A DNA stretch of 64,000 nt from Lysobacteraceae bacterium PS02065 (GCA_029959555.1 JASCPI010000018.1:1-64000), one strand, 5' to 3'; counted from the first letter of the stretch, positions 17,268 to 25,669 are shown. Program-made: numbers and translations. The notes: generated by a model not told the origin, from the sequence alone.

Positions 17268-17424
17268 TTTTCCCTTCTCCCACCGGGAGAAGAGCCTGCC
17301 CCGTACCCTGATACCGGGTGGCCCGAAGGGCCGGATGAGGGTTCGGGATCGCGCCGACGATCTGCCGTCGTCACGATCCCGCACCCTCTCCCCAATCCCT
17401 CTCCCGGAGGGAGAAGGGCTCGAG
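17268..17424. repeat. Interspersed palindromic element of the CCCTTCTCCC/GGGAGAAGGG type
   Basis: The outer arms (CCCTTCTCCCACCGGGAGAA at the left, CTCCCGGAGGGAGAAGGG at the right) are inverted copies. Inside are GGGTGGCCCGAAGGGCCGGA and an inner stem GGGATCG/CGATCCC. The layout is that of a non-autonomous extragenic repeat, of a kind I recall scattered through Xanthomonadaceae genomes. The interval 17191-17481 between the anti-sigma gene and the lipid operon is mostly this element. Confidence 0.65.
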
Positions 17425-17443
17425 CGGGGGTGGCTCGCAGCGT

Positions 17444-17472
17444 GCATCCAGATGGCGGTCCGCTCCGTAAGC
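17444..17472 (+). promoter_or_regulatory. Candidate ECF-dependent promoter of the lipid operon
   Basis: GCATCC (17444-17449), an 18-base spacer and TAAGC (17468-17472) resemble, with mismatches, the TGATCC-N18-TAAGA promoter that I recall for the RpoE/ECF11 sigma of Rhodobacter. The location is right, 30 bases before the first possible codon of the operon. The match is weak and may be chance; it is offered as a testable candidate. Confidence 0.2.
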
Positions 17473-17616
17473 ATCAGGTGACCCACGCACGAGGATCCCG
17501 TCGTCCATGGCATCGCTCCCTGCCCGCTCCGCGCGCCCTCGCATCGCCACGGCGTTGCGACGCTGGTTCGACACGCGCAGGATGCTCCGCTCGGCGCCGA
17601 CGCGGACCGCATCGAC

Positions 17617-18456
17617 GTGTGGCGCGCGCTGCCGTTCGTCGCGATGCACCTCGCCTGCCTCGGTGTGTTCGTGGTCGGCGTATCGCCGTTCGCGCTCGCG
17701 GTCGCCGCCGTGCTGTACGCGGTGCGCATGTTCGCGCTGACCGCGTTCTACCACCGCTACTTCGCGCATCGCGCGTTCCGTACCTCGCGCGGCGTGCAGT
17801 TCGTGTTCGCGGTGATCGGCGCCTCGTGCGTGCAGCGCGGGCCGCTGTGGTGGGCCGCGCACCATCGCCATCACCACCGTCACACGGACACGCCGGACGA
17901 TCCGCATTCGCCGCGCGAGCACGGCCTGCTGTGGAGCCACATGGGCTGGTTCCTGACGCGGCGCGCGTTCCGCACCGACCTCGATGTGCTGCCGGACTTC
18001 CGCGGCTTTCCCGAACTGCGCCTGCTCGACCGCTTCGACACGCTCGTGCCGATCCTGCTCGCGGTGGCGCTTTTCGCGCTCGGCAGCGTGCTCGAGAGCG
18101 CCGCGCCCTCGCTCGGCACAAGCGGGCCGCAGCTGCTCGTGTGGGGTTTCTTCATCTCCACCGTCGTGCTGTTCCATGCGACGGTCACGATCAATTCGCT
18201 CGCGCACCGCTGGGGCACGCGCCGCTTCGCCACGCGCGACGACAGCCGCAACAACGTATTGCTCGCGCTGATCACGTTCGGCGAGGGTTGGCACAACAAC
18301 CACCATCATTTCCCGGGCTCGGCGCGGCAGGGCTTCCGCTGGTGGGAGATCGACGTGACGTACTACGGCCTCAGGGCGATGCAGCTGCTCGGCCTCGTGC
18401 ACACCCTCAAGCCGGTGCCTGCGACACTGCGCCGGCCCATGCGGAAGGACGCCTGA
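17617..18456 (+). CDS. Membrane fatty-acid (acyl) desaturase, probably with a frameshifted N-terminus
   Basis: The 279-aa protein is a di-iron membrane desaturase of the delta-9 type. All three histidine clusters are present: FYHRYFAHRAF, the HHRHHHRH cluster and HNNHHHFP. Several hydrophobic segments span the inner membrane. The GTG at 17617 is the only start in this frame, with no Shine-Dalgarno sequence. The frame stays open upstream to 17482 and reads like desaturase (HAQDAPLGADADRIDVW) just before the GTG. The frame at 17507 offers an ATG and a plausible N-terminus ending RRWFDT. One missing base near 17575 would join the two. It is the first gene of the seven-gene lipid operon, and its stop overlaps the next start. 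Confidence 0.85.
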   Translation: MWRALPFVAMHLACLGVFVVGVSPFALAVAAVLYAVRMFALTAFYHRYFAHRAFRTSRGVQFVFAVIGASCVQRGPLWWAAHHRHHHRHTDTPDDPHSPREHGLLWSHMGWFLTRRAFRTDLDVLPDFRGFPELRLLDRFDTLVPILLAVALFALGSVLESAAPSLGTSGPQLLVWGFFISTVVLFHATVTINSLAHRWGTRRFATRDDSRNNVLLALITFGEGWHNNHHHFPGSARQGFRWWEIDVTYYGLRAMQLLGLVHTLKPVPATLRRPMRKDA

Positions 18457-19715
18457 TGCGCATCGCGGTGGTCGGCGCCGGCATCGCGGGCCTCGGCACG
18501 GCGTGGCGTCTCGCGCCGCGCCACGAGGTCGTGCTGTTCGCGGCGGACGATCATCTCGGCGGCCACACCCACACGCACGCGGTCGAGCTCGACGGCCAGC
18601 GCCTCGCCGTCGACACCGGCTTCATCGTGTTCAATCCCGCGCACTACCCGCTGCTGACCGCGCTGTTCGCGACACTCGGCGTGTCCACGCAGCCGACCAC
18701 GATGAGCTTCTCGGTCAGCGACGCGCGCAGCGGTCTCGAGTACAACGCGGGCTCGCTGCGCGGCCTGTTCTGCCAGCCGCGCAACCTCGCGAACCCTCGC
18801 TTCCTGCGCATGCTCGCGGACCTGCGCCGCTTCTACCGCGAGGCGCCTGCCCTGCTCGCCGACGCGACGCCGGGACCGAAGCTCGGCGACTGGCTCGCGG
18901 CACACGGCTACTCGGACGCCTTCCGCGACGATCACCTCGTGCCGATGGCCTCGGCGCTGTGGTCGTCGCCGTCACGGCGCATCCTGGATTTCCCGATCGG
19001 CCACCTCGTGCGCTTCATGGCCAACCACCACATGCTGCAGCTCACCGGGCGGCCCGAGTGGCGCGTCGTGACCGGCGGCTCGCGCTGCTACGTCGAGGCG
19101 ATGCGCGCGCGCTGGAACGTCGAGGAACGCCCTGCCTGCGCGGTCACGCGCGTGACGCGCGAGGCGCACGGCGTGCACGTCGAAAGCGCGGCGGGCCGCG
19201 AAGCGTTCGACCACGTGGTGCTGGCCTGCCACGCCGATACCGCACTCGCCATCCTCGGCGACGCGACACCGCACGAGCGCGCGATCCTCGGCGACCTCAC
19301 CTACCAGGACAACGAGGTCGTGCTGCACACCGACGCGACGATCCTGCCGCGCCATCCCGGCGCTTGGGCGGCGTGGAACGCCCACGTGCCCGACGACCGT
19401 GACGCGCCGTGCAGCGTGAGCTACTGGATGAACGCGCTGCAGTCGATCCTCTCGCGCGAACCGCTCGTGGTGACGCTCAACCGCAGCGCCGACGTCGATC
19501 CCGCACGCGTGCTGCGGCGCCTGCACTACCGGCATCCCGAACAGACGCAGGCCTCGGCGCTCGCGCAGCAGCGCAAGGTCGAGATCCAGGGCCACGCCGG
19601 TACGTGGTTCGCCGGTGCGTACTGGGGCCACGGCTTCCACGAAGACGGCCTGCGCAGCGCCTACGCGGTCGCCGATGCGATCGAGCGGCTGCCGCGCGCG
19701 AGTGCCGCCGCATGA
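18456..19715 (+). CDS. FAD-dependent oxidoreductase, amine-oxidase/desaturase type
   Basis: The 419-aa flavoprotein begins with the Rossmann dinucleotide motif VVGAGIAGLGTAWRL (GxGxxG at residues 7-12) and continues with an NAD(P)-binding-like 8 fold typical of amine oxidases and phytoene-desaturase relatives. HLGGHTHTHAVELDG follows. TGFIVFNPAHYP and the C-terminal GAYWGHGFHEDGLRSAYAVADAI, which contacts FAD in such enzymes, are present. Homologues are standard members of the proteobacterial cfa/DUF1365 loci. In the furan-fatty-acid pathway a newly identified desaturase, UfaD, oxidises the methylated acyl chain; whether this gene is that enzyme is uncertain. Start and preceding stop share one base (TGATG). 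Confidence 0.9.
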   Translation: MRIAVVGAGIAGLGTAWRLAPRHEVVLFAADDHLGGHTHTHAVELDGQRLAVDTGFIVFNPAHYPLLTALFATLGVSTQPTTMSFSVSDARSGLEYNAGSLRGLFCQPRNLANPRFLRMLADLRRFYREAPALLADATPGPKLGDWLAAHGYSDAFRDDHLVPMASALWSSPSRRILDFPIGHLVRFMANHHMLQLTGRPEWRVVTGGSRCYVEAMRARWNVEERPACAVTRVTREAHGVHVESAAGREAFDHVVLACHADTALAILGDATPHERAILGDLTYQDNEVVLHTDATILPRHPGAWAAWNAHVPDDRDAPCSVSYWMNALQSILSREPLVVTLNRSADVDPARVLRRLHYRHPEQTQASALAQQRKVEIQGHAGTWFAGAYWGHGFHEDGLRSAYAVADAIERLPRASAAA

Positions 19716-20494
19716 CGACGGCGCTCGCCAGCGCGATCTACGAAGGCCGCGTGGTGCACCGTCGCCACGCGCCGCGTGCGCACGCGTTCCGCTACCGCGT
19801 CGCGATGCTGTATCTCGATCTCGACGAACTCGACCGCGTGTTCCGCGGCCGCCTGCTGTGGAGCGCCGGGCGTCGCAACGTCGCCGCGTTCCATCGCGCC
19901 GACTACCTCGGTGAACCGGATCGACCGCTGGCCGACTGCGTGCGCGACCGCGTCGAGGCAGCAACGGGACATCGCCCGCGTGGGCCGATCCGCCTGCTCA
20001 CGCACCTGCGCTACGCGGGCTACGTGTTCAATCCGGTCAGCTTCTACTACTGCTACGCCGAGGATGGCACGACGCTCGAGGCGATCGTCGCCGAGATCAC
20101 CAACACGCCGTGGAAGGAACGCCACGCCTACGTGCTGCCGGTCGCGACCGCGACGACGCGCGGCGACGGCCTTTCGTGGTCGTTCGCCAAGTGCTTCCAC
20201 GTGTCGCCGTTCCTCGCCATGGACCACGACTACGCCTGGCGCTTCACGCCACCGGGCGCGACGCTCGGCGTGCACATGGACGTGCTGCGCCGCACGCCGG
20301 AGGGCGAACGCGAGTTCGACGCGACGCTGCACCTCGCGCGGCGACCGCTCGACGGCGCCAACCTCGCGCGCGTGCTGTGGCGCTTCCCGCTCATGACCGC
20401 GACCGTCGTCGCCGCGATCCACTGGCAGGCCTTGCGCCTGTGGCTGCGCGGCACGCCCGTCCACGACCATCCCGACAAGGCGATACGCCCATGA
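19712..20494 (+). CDS. DUF1365 family protein
   Basis: The 260-aa protein belongs to DUF1365, almost always found beside cyclopropane synthase-like genes. Seen: SAIYEGRVVHRRHAPRAHAF at the start, LLTHLRYAGYVFNPVSFYYC in the middle, and PWKERHAYVLP followed by KCFHVSPFLAMDHDYAWRF. The recurrent His and aromatic residues suggest a lipid- or cofactor-binding fold, but the biochemical role is not established. The start overlaps the previous stop (ATGA), and its own stop overlaps the next start in the same way, giving translational coupling. Confidence 0.93.
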   Translation: MTTALASAIYEGRVVHRRHAPRAHAFRYRVAMLYLDLDELDRVFRGRLLWSAGRRNVAAFHRADYLGEPDRPLADCVRDRVEAATGHRPRGPIRLLTHLRYAGYVFNPVSFYYCYAEDGTTLEAIVAEITNTPWKERHAYVLPVATATTRGDGLSWSFAKCFHVSPFLAMDHDYAWRFTPPGATLGVHMDVLRRTPEGEREFDATLHLARRPLDGANLARVLWRFPLMTATVVAAIHWQALRLWLRGTPVHDHPDKAIRP

Positions 20495-21774
20495 CCCACC
20501 TCGATGCCACGCCCGCCACGCCGACGTCGCTCGACGCCGCGCCACGCGAACGGCGCAGCGTCACGTGGCTGCGGCGGCGCCTGCTGGCCGTGCTCGACGG
20601 CTTGCGCGATGCGCGCATCACGCTCGAGGAACATGGCCACACGCACGTGCTCGGCCATGCCGAACCGGGCAACGCGACGACACTCGAGGTGCGTGTGCGC
20701 GTGCACGACGCGTCGTTCTGGCAGCAGGCCGCACTCAACGGCAGCGTCGGTGCCGGCGAGGCCTACATGGACGGCGCCTGGGACTGCGACGACCTCGTCA
20801 CACTGGTGCGCATCCTCGTGCGCAACCGCGACCGCCTCGATGCGATGGAACGCGGACCCGCACGCCTCGGCGGCTGGATCATGCGTGCCTGGCACACACT
20901 CGCGCGCAACACGCGCGCGGGCAGCCGCCGCAACATCGCCGCGCACTACGATCTCGGCAACGACCTGTTCGCGCTGTTCCTCGACGACAACCTCATGTAC
21001 TCCTCGGCGATCTACGCCGACGAGCGCGAATCGCTCGAGACCGCCTCCACGCGCAAGCTCGACCGCATCTGCACGAAGCTCGGGCTCGCGCCGCACCACC
21101 ACGTGCTCGAGATCGGTTCGGGATGGGGCGGGTTCGCGCTGCATGCCGCACGCCACTACGGCTGCCGCGTGACCACGACGACGATCTCGCGCGAGCAGCA
21201 CGCACTCGCGACGCAGCGCATCGCCGAGGCTGGACTCGCCGACCGCGTCAGCGTGTTGCTGCAGGACTATCGCGACCTCGAGGGGCGCTACGACCGCGTC
21301 GTCTCGATCGAGATGATCGAGGCGATCGGCCACCAGTACCTCGACACCTACTTCCGCACGATCCGCGCGCGCCTCGCCGACGACGGCCTCGCGCTCGTAC
21401 AGGCGATCACGATCGAGGATCACCGCTACGCGCAGGCGTTGCGCGCGGTCGACTTCATCAAGCGGCACATCTTCCCGGGCAGCTTCATCCCGTGCATCTC
21501 GGCGATGACCTCGTCGATCGCGCGCACCGGCGACATGAAGCTGTTCCACCTCGAGGACATCGGGCCGAGCTACGCGTTGACGCTGCGCGCGTGGCGCGAG
21601 CGCTTCACGGCACGCGTCGACGAGGTGCGCGCGCTCGGTTATCCGGAGCGCTTCGTGCGCATGTGGGTGTTCTACCTCGCCTACTGCGAAGGCGGCTTCC
21701 TCGAACGCTCGATCGGCGACGTGCAGATGCTGCTCGCCTGCCCAGGCGCGCGACCGCCGCAGGTCGCCGCGTGA
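20491..21774 (+). CDS. cfa: Cyclopropane-fatty-acyl-phospholipid synthase family methyltransferase
   Basis: The 427-aa protein is a class I SAM-dependent methyltransferase of the Cfa/CmaA family, acting on unsaturated acyl chains of membrane phospholipids. It has the N-terminal domain with GSVGAGEAYMDGAWDCDDL, the substrate-side motif NIAAHYDLGNDLFALFLDD, and the SAM-binding glycine motif LEIGSGWGGFA (about residues 205-215). Then come RVVSIEMIEAIGHQYLDTYF and the catalytic-region cysteine segment GSFIPCISAM, with FYLAYCEGGF near the end. Length matches full Cfa enzymes. In this operon it may make cyclopropane or mid-chain methylated fatty acids. Confidence 0.94.
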   Translation: MTHLDATPATPTSLDAAPRERRSVTWLRRRLLAVLDGLRDARITLEEHGHTHVLGHAEPGNATTLEVRVRVHDASFWQQAALNGSVGAGEAYMDGAWDCDDLVTLVRILVRNRDRLDAMERGPARLGGWIMRAWHTLARNTRAGSRRNIAAHYDLGNDLFALFLDDNLMYSSAIYADERESLETASTRKLDRICTKLGLAPHHHVLEIGSGWGGFALHAARHYGCRVTTTTISREQHALATQRIAEAGLADRVSVLLQDYRDLEGRYDRVVSIEMIEAIGHQYLDTYFRTIRARLADDGLALVQAITIEDHRYAQALRAVDFIKRHIFPGSFIPCISAMTSSIARTGDMKLFHLEDIGPSYALTLRAWRERFTARVDEVRALGYPERFVRMWVFYLAYCEGGFLERSIGDVQMLLACPGARPPQVAA

Positions 21775-22343
21775 TGGCGCCGTCACGCCGCACCGCGATC
21801 ATCGTCAACGCGGTGGCGTTCCAGCTCGTCTGGTTCGCGGCGGTGATCGGCGCTGCGCACGGTTACGGCTGGGCCGGACCCGCGGCGTTGCTCGTCTTCG
21901 CGGCGTGGCAGCTGCAACGCGGCGTGCGCAGGCGCGGGGACGTGACGCTGATGCTGGTCGCGCTCGCAGCGGGCTTCGCCTGCGACAGCACCATGGTGGC
22001 CGGCGGCTTCGCGAGCTACGCGTCACCGTTTCCCGGCGCGCCGATCGCACCGGCCTGGATCCTCGCGCTGTGGGCCGGTTTCGGATTGACCTTGCAGCAT
22101 TCGCTCGCGTGGCTCATTCGAAGGCCGTGGCTCGCCGTCGTGCTCGGCGGCACGCTCGGTCCGCTGTCGTACCTCGGCGCACAGCGCGCGTTCGCGGCCG
22201 TGTCGTTCACCGAGCCACGCATCACCTCCATCGCCGTGCTCGCGTTGCTGTGGGCGACGGCACTCGGACTGCTCTCTGCGGCTTCACGCCGGTCTCACGG
22301 CATCGACATGCGAGCCACCACGATCGGAGGGGCGACGCCATGA
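21774..22343 (+). CDS. DUF2878 integral membrane protein
   Basis: The 189-aa protein has about six hydrophobic segments (for example AAVIGAAHGYGWAGPAALLV and GFACDSTMVAGGFASY). It matches the DUF2878 pattern, a small membrane protein found with DUF1365 and Cfa in gammaproteobacteria. Function is unknown. The start at 21774 shares one base with the stop of the synthase gene. A GTG one codon upstream is an alternative. Confidence 0.85.
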   Translation: MAPSRRTAIIVNAVAFQLVWFAAVIGAAHGYGWAGPAALLVFAAWQLQRGVRRRGDVTLMLVALAAGFACDSTMVAGGFASYASPFPGAPIAPAWILALWAGFGLTLQHSLAWLIRRPWLAVVLGGTLGPLSYLGAQRAFAAVSFTEPRITSIAVLALLWATALGLLSAASRRSHGIDMRATTIGGATP

Positions 22344-23161
22344 GTGCATGGACAGCGTTCGCGAGCGTCGCCGCGTTCGCCACGGGCGCGATGCTGGCCG
22401 GATGGGCCTGGCAGGTGCGCACGCGCAACGCCGGCATCGTCGACGTGATCTGGTCGGCCGGCGTCGGCGTGTCGGCGGTACTGCATGGCGTGCTCGGCGA
22501 CGGTGCGACGTGGCCGCGTGTGCTCGTCGCGACGCTCGGCGCACTGTGGGGCCTGCGCCTCGCCACGCACCTCGCGCGCCGCGTGCTCGGCGAACAGGAG
22601 GATGGCCGCTACGCCGCGCTGCGCGCGTACTGGAACGGCGATCAGCGCCGCTTCCTCGCCTTGTTCCTCGCCCAGGCCGCCCTGATCGTGCTGTTCTCGG
22701 TGCCGTTCTGGATCGCCGCGCGCAACCCGGTCGACGGCCTCACGCCGTGGAGCGTGCTCGCCATCGCGACATGGCTGCTCGCCGTGGGCGGCGAGTCTCT
22801 CGCCGATCGCCAGCTCGGGGCGCATCGCGCCGATCCAGGCCAGCGCGGACGCACGTGCCGGCGCGGCTTGTGGCGCTGGTCGCGTCATCCGAACTACTTC
22901 TTCGAATGGCTGCATTGGTTCACCTACGTGTTCCTCGCGATCGGTGGCGGCGTCGCGGGCGTGCTCGCGAGCCTCGCCGGACCGGCACTCATGCTCGCGA
23001 TGCTCTACCGCGTGAGCGGCATTCCCTACAGCGAGGCGCAGGCGCTGCGTTCGCGCGGCGACGACTACCGCGACTACCAGCGCACGACGAGCGCGTTCTT
23101 CCCGTGGTTCCCGCGCGATGCGGCCACGCCCCCTGCGGACACGACGAGGCGATCACGATGA
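22340..23161 (+). CDS. DUF1295 family membrane protein (steroid 5-alpha-reductase-like fold)
   Basis: The 273-aa protein has six or seven predicted transmembrane helices and the DUF1295 signature: NAGIVDVIWSAGVGVSA near the N-terminus, WLLAVGGESLADRQ, and GLWRWSRHPNYFFEW. GIPYSEAQALRSRGDDYRDYQ follows, which resembles the NADPH-binding C-terminus of 5-alpha reductases and isoprenylcysteine methyltransferases. Its substrate is unknown; in this neighbourhood an acyl-lipid substrate is plausible. It overlaps both neighbours by 4 bases. Confidence 0.92.
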   Translation: MSAWTAFASVAAFATGAMLAGWAWQVRTRNAGIVDVIWSAGVGVSAVLHGVLGDGATWPRVLVATLGALWGLRLATHLARRVLGEQEDGRYAALRAYWNGDQRRFLALFLAQAALIVLFSVPFWIAARNPVDGLTPWSVLAIATWLLAVGGESLADRQLGAHRADPGQRGRTCRRGLWRWSRHPNYFFEWLHWFTYVFLAIGGGVAGVLASLAGPALMLAMLYRVSGIPYSEAQALRSRGDDYRDYQRTTSAFFPWFPRDAATPPADTTRRSR

Positions 23162-24207
23162 CGGCATCGACCCCACACGAGGCGCAGGCGACGACGCCCG
23201 CCGCGCGCGAGCCGCTCGCGATCCGACTCGCCGAAAGCGGCACCATCCCCGACGCGCTGCTGCGCCTGGCGATGCGCCGCCTGTGCGCGCAACGCCTCGA
23301 CGAGGAACGCCACGGCAGCGTCGACGCCGTCGCCGAACGCCAGCGCGCACGCCTCGATGCCCTGCGCGGAAGTGCGATCGCGATCGAGACCGATGCGGCC
23401 AACACGCAGCACTACGAGCTGCCGCCGGCCTTCTTCACGCACTGCCTCGGCACGCGCCTCAAGTACAGCGCGTGCTGGTGGGACGAGACCACGCCCGACC
23501 TCGACGCGGCCGAGGCACGCATGCTCGAGCGCTACGGCGAGCGCGCCGAACTCGCCGATGGCCAGCACGTACTCGAACTCGGCTGCGGCTGGGGTTCGCT
23601 GACGCTGTGGATGGCGGCGCGCTATCCGTCTTCGCGCATCACCGCAGTGTCGAACTCGCGACCGCAGCGTGCCTTCATCGAGGCACGCTGCCGCGAGCGC
23701 GGGCTCGGCAACGTCGAGGTCGTGACGGCGGACGTCAACACGCTGCGCCTGCCCGAAGCGCGCTACGACCGCGTGGTCTCGATCGAGATGTTCGAGCACA
23801 TGCGCAACTACGAACACCTGCTCGCGCGCATCGCGTCGTGGCTGGTGCCGGGTGGCAAGCTGTTCGTGCACATCTTCTGCCACCGCACGCTGCTGTACCC
23901 GTTCGAGACCCAGGGCGACGGCAACTGGATGGGCCGGCACTTCTTCACGGGCGGGCTCATGCCGGCCGCGGACACGCTGCTGCACTTCCAGCGCGACCTC
24001 GCACTCGAGCAGCGCTGGCTGCTGTCCGGCACGCATTACGAGAAGACCGCGAACGCGTGGCTCGCGCGCCACGATGGGAACCGCGAAGCCGTGCTCGCGG
24101 TGCTTGGCGAGGCCTACGGCGAGGCGGAGGCCGCACGCTGGAACCAGCGCTGGCGCATGTTCTGGATGGCCTGCGCCGAACTGTTCGGCTCCGCCGGCGG
24201 CGACTAA
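23158..24207 (+). CDS. Second Cfa-superfamily methyltransferase, coclaurine N-methyltransferase-like
   Basis: The 349-aa SAM-dependent methyltransferase has the motif LELGCGWGSLTLWMA (about residues 137-151). Unlike the first paralogue it follows the pattern of the plant CNMT/bacterial Cfa-like subgroup: QHYELPPAFFTHCLG, LKYSACWW, SIEMFEHMRNYEHLL, HIFCHRTLLYPFE and FFTGGLMPAADTLL. No N-terminal lipid-binding domain of classic Cfa length is present. It may carry out the methylation step in this pathway that makes a branched unsaturated or furan fatty acid; this is inference from context. Last gene of the operon, with a perfect hairpin after its stop. Confidence 0.9.
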   Translation: MTASTPHEAQATTPAAREPLAIRLAESGTIPDALLRLAMRRLCAQRLDEERHGSVDAVAERQRARLDALRGSAIAIETDAANTQHYELPPAFFTHCLGTRLKYSACWWDETTPDLDAAEARMLERYGERAELADGQHVLELGCGWGSLTLWMAARYPSSRITAVSNSRPQRAFIEARCRERGLGNVEVVTADVNTLRLPEARYDRVVSIEMFEHMRNYEHLLARIASWLVPGGKLFVHIFCHRTLLYPFETQGDGNWMGRHFFTGGLMPAADTLLHFQRDLALEQRWLLSGTHYEKTANAWLARHDGNREAVLAVLGEAYGEAEAARWNQRWRMFWMACAELFGSAGGD

Positions 24208-24230
24208 TGGCTCGGCGCGCATTACCGTTG

Positions 24231-24261
24231 CGCGCGCGCGGCCTGAGCGGCCGCGCGCGCG
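24231..24261 (+). terminator. Perfect 13-bp hairpin between convergent genes
   Basis: CGCGCGCGCGGCC pairs perfectly with its complement across a TGAGC loop, in the 61-base gap between the converging lipid operon and ppnN. There is no U-tract, so it may serve both directions as a bidirectional, possibly factor-assisted, terminator. Confidence 0.5.
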
Positions 24262-24268
24262 AACCGCG

Positions 24269-25669
24269 TCAGTCGACCTGCACGCGGTAGCACGGCACGT
24301 AGGCCGCACCGCCCGGCAGCTTCATGCGCTGCTGCACGACGAAGCTCGCGAGCAGCGCGTCGAGCGCCTGCATGATCTGGCTGTCGCCGCGGATCACGAA
24401 CGGACCGAACTGCTCGATCGCGCGCATGCCCTCGAGCTTGACGTTGCCGGCGACGATGCCCGAGAACGCGCGGCGCAGGTCGGCCGCGAACAGGTGCTTC
24501 GGCTGGTCACGATGCAGGTTGAGACCGGCCATCGCCTCGTGGGTCGGGCGGAACGGCACCTGCAGGCCCGGTTCGATGTTGAGCGCCCAGTTGAAGAAGA
24601 ACGCGTCCTTGCTGTCGAGGCGGTGCTGGCGCACGCGCTCGACGCCCTTGATGACCTGGCGCGCGACGAGTTCGGGATCGTCGATGATGATCTGGTAGTG
24701 GCGCGCGACGTCGTCGCCGAGCGACAGGCGCAGGAAGCGGTCGATCTGCTCGAAGTACGCGGCCGACTGACGCGGGCCCGTGAAGATCAGCGGGAACGGC
24801 AGGCTGTCGTTCTCGGGATGCAGCAGGATGCCGAGCAGGTAGAGGATCTCCTCGGCCGTGCCGACACCGCCCGGGAACACGATGATCGTGTGTGCGATGC
24901 GGACGAACGCCTCGAGGCGCTTCTCGATGTCCGGCATGATCACGAGGTTGTTGACGATCGGGTTCGGCGACTCGGCCGCGATGATGCCCGGCTCGGTCAC
25001 GCCGATGTAGCGGTTGCCGCGGCGACGCTGCTTGGCGTGCGCGATCGTCGCGCCCTTCATCGGGCCCTTCATCGCGCCGGGGCCGCAGCCCGTGCAGATG
25101 TCGAGGCCGCGCAGGCCGAGCTGGTAGCCGACCTGCTTGGTGTACTCGTACTCGTCGCGCGAGATCGAGTGGCCGCCCCAGCACACGACGAGGTTCGGAT
25201 CGACGTTCGCGCGCAGCACGCGCGCGTTGCGCAGGATGTCGAACACCGCATGCGTGATGCCCGAGGAGTCCTCGAGGTCGAAGCCCTCGGCCTCGAGCTG
25301 GGTGGCGACGTAGACGATGTCGCGCACGACCGCGAACAGCAGCTCGTTGATGCCGCGGATGATGCGGCCGTCGACGAACGCATGCGCAGGCGCATTGGTG
25401 AGTTCGAGCCGCACGCCGCGGTCCTGCTGCAGCACCTGGATGTCGAAGTCGTGGTAGAGCTCGACGACCGTGCGCGGGTCGTCGCTGACGTGGCCTTGCG
25501 TGAGCACGGCGAGTGCGCAGCGGCGCAGCAGCTGGTGCAGGCCGCCAGAACTCGCGTCGCGCAGGCGCGCGACCTCGTGGCGGGAAAGCACGTCGAGTCC
25601 CGCGGCCGGCGCGATGCGCGCGCTGACGGTGGCGGGACGCGGAAGATCCTTCAGGGGTGTGTCGCTCAT
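24269..25669 (-). CDS. ppnN: Pyrimidine/purine nucleotide 5'-monophosphate nucleosidase PpnN
   Basis: The 466-aa protein corresponds to PpnN (YgdH) of Escherichia coli (454 aa), a (p)ppGpp-stimulated enzyme that splits nucleoside monophosphates to free base and ribose 5-phosphate. The central Rossmann LOG-type domain shows VVCWGGHSISRDEYEYTKQV, GCGPGAMKGPMKGA and the diagnostic PGGVGTAEEILYLLGIL. The conserved YgdH N- and C-terminal domains flank it (C-terminal VPCYRVQVD). The start is set at MSDTPLKDLP (25667-25669), which has AGGA about 8 bases upstream; the longer frame is unlikely. Convergent with the lipid operon. Confidence 0.95.
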   Translation of the reverse strand: MSDTPLKDLPRPATVSARIAPAAGLDVLSRHEVARLRDASSGGLHQLLRRCALAVLTQGHVSDDPRTVVELYHDFDIQVLQQDRGVRLELTNAPAHAFVDGRIIRGINELLFAVVRDIVYVATQLEAEGFDLEDSSGITHAVFDILRNARVLRANVDPNLVVCWGGHSISRDEYEYTKQVGYQLGLRGLDICTGCGPGAMKGPMKGATIAHAKQRRRGNRYIGVTEPGIIAAESPNPIVNNLVIMPDIEKRLEAFVRIAHTIIVFPGGVGTAEEILYLLGILLHPENDSLPFPLIFTGPRQSAAYFEQIDRFLRLSLGDDVARHYQIIIDDPELVARQVIKGVERVRQHRLDSKDAFFFNWALNIEPGLQVPFRPTHEAMAGLNLHRDQPKHLFAADLRRAFSGIVAGNVKLEGMRAIEQFGPFVIRGDSQIMQALDALLASFVVQQRMKLPGGAAYVPCYRVQVD

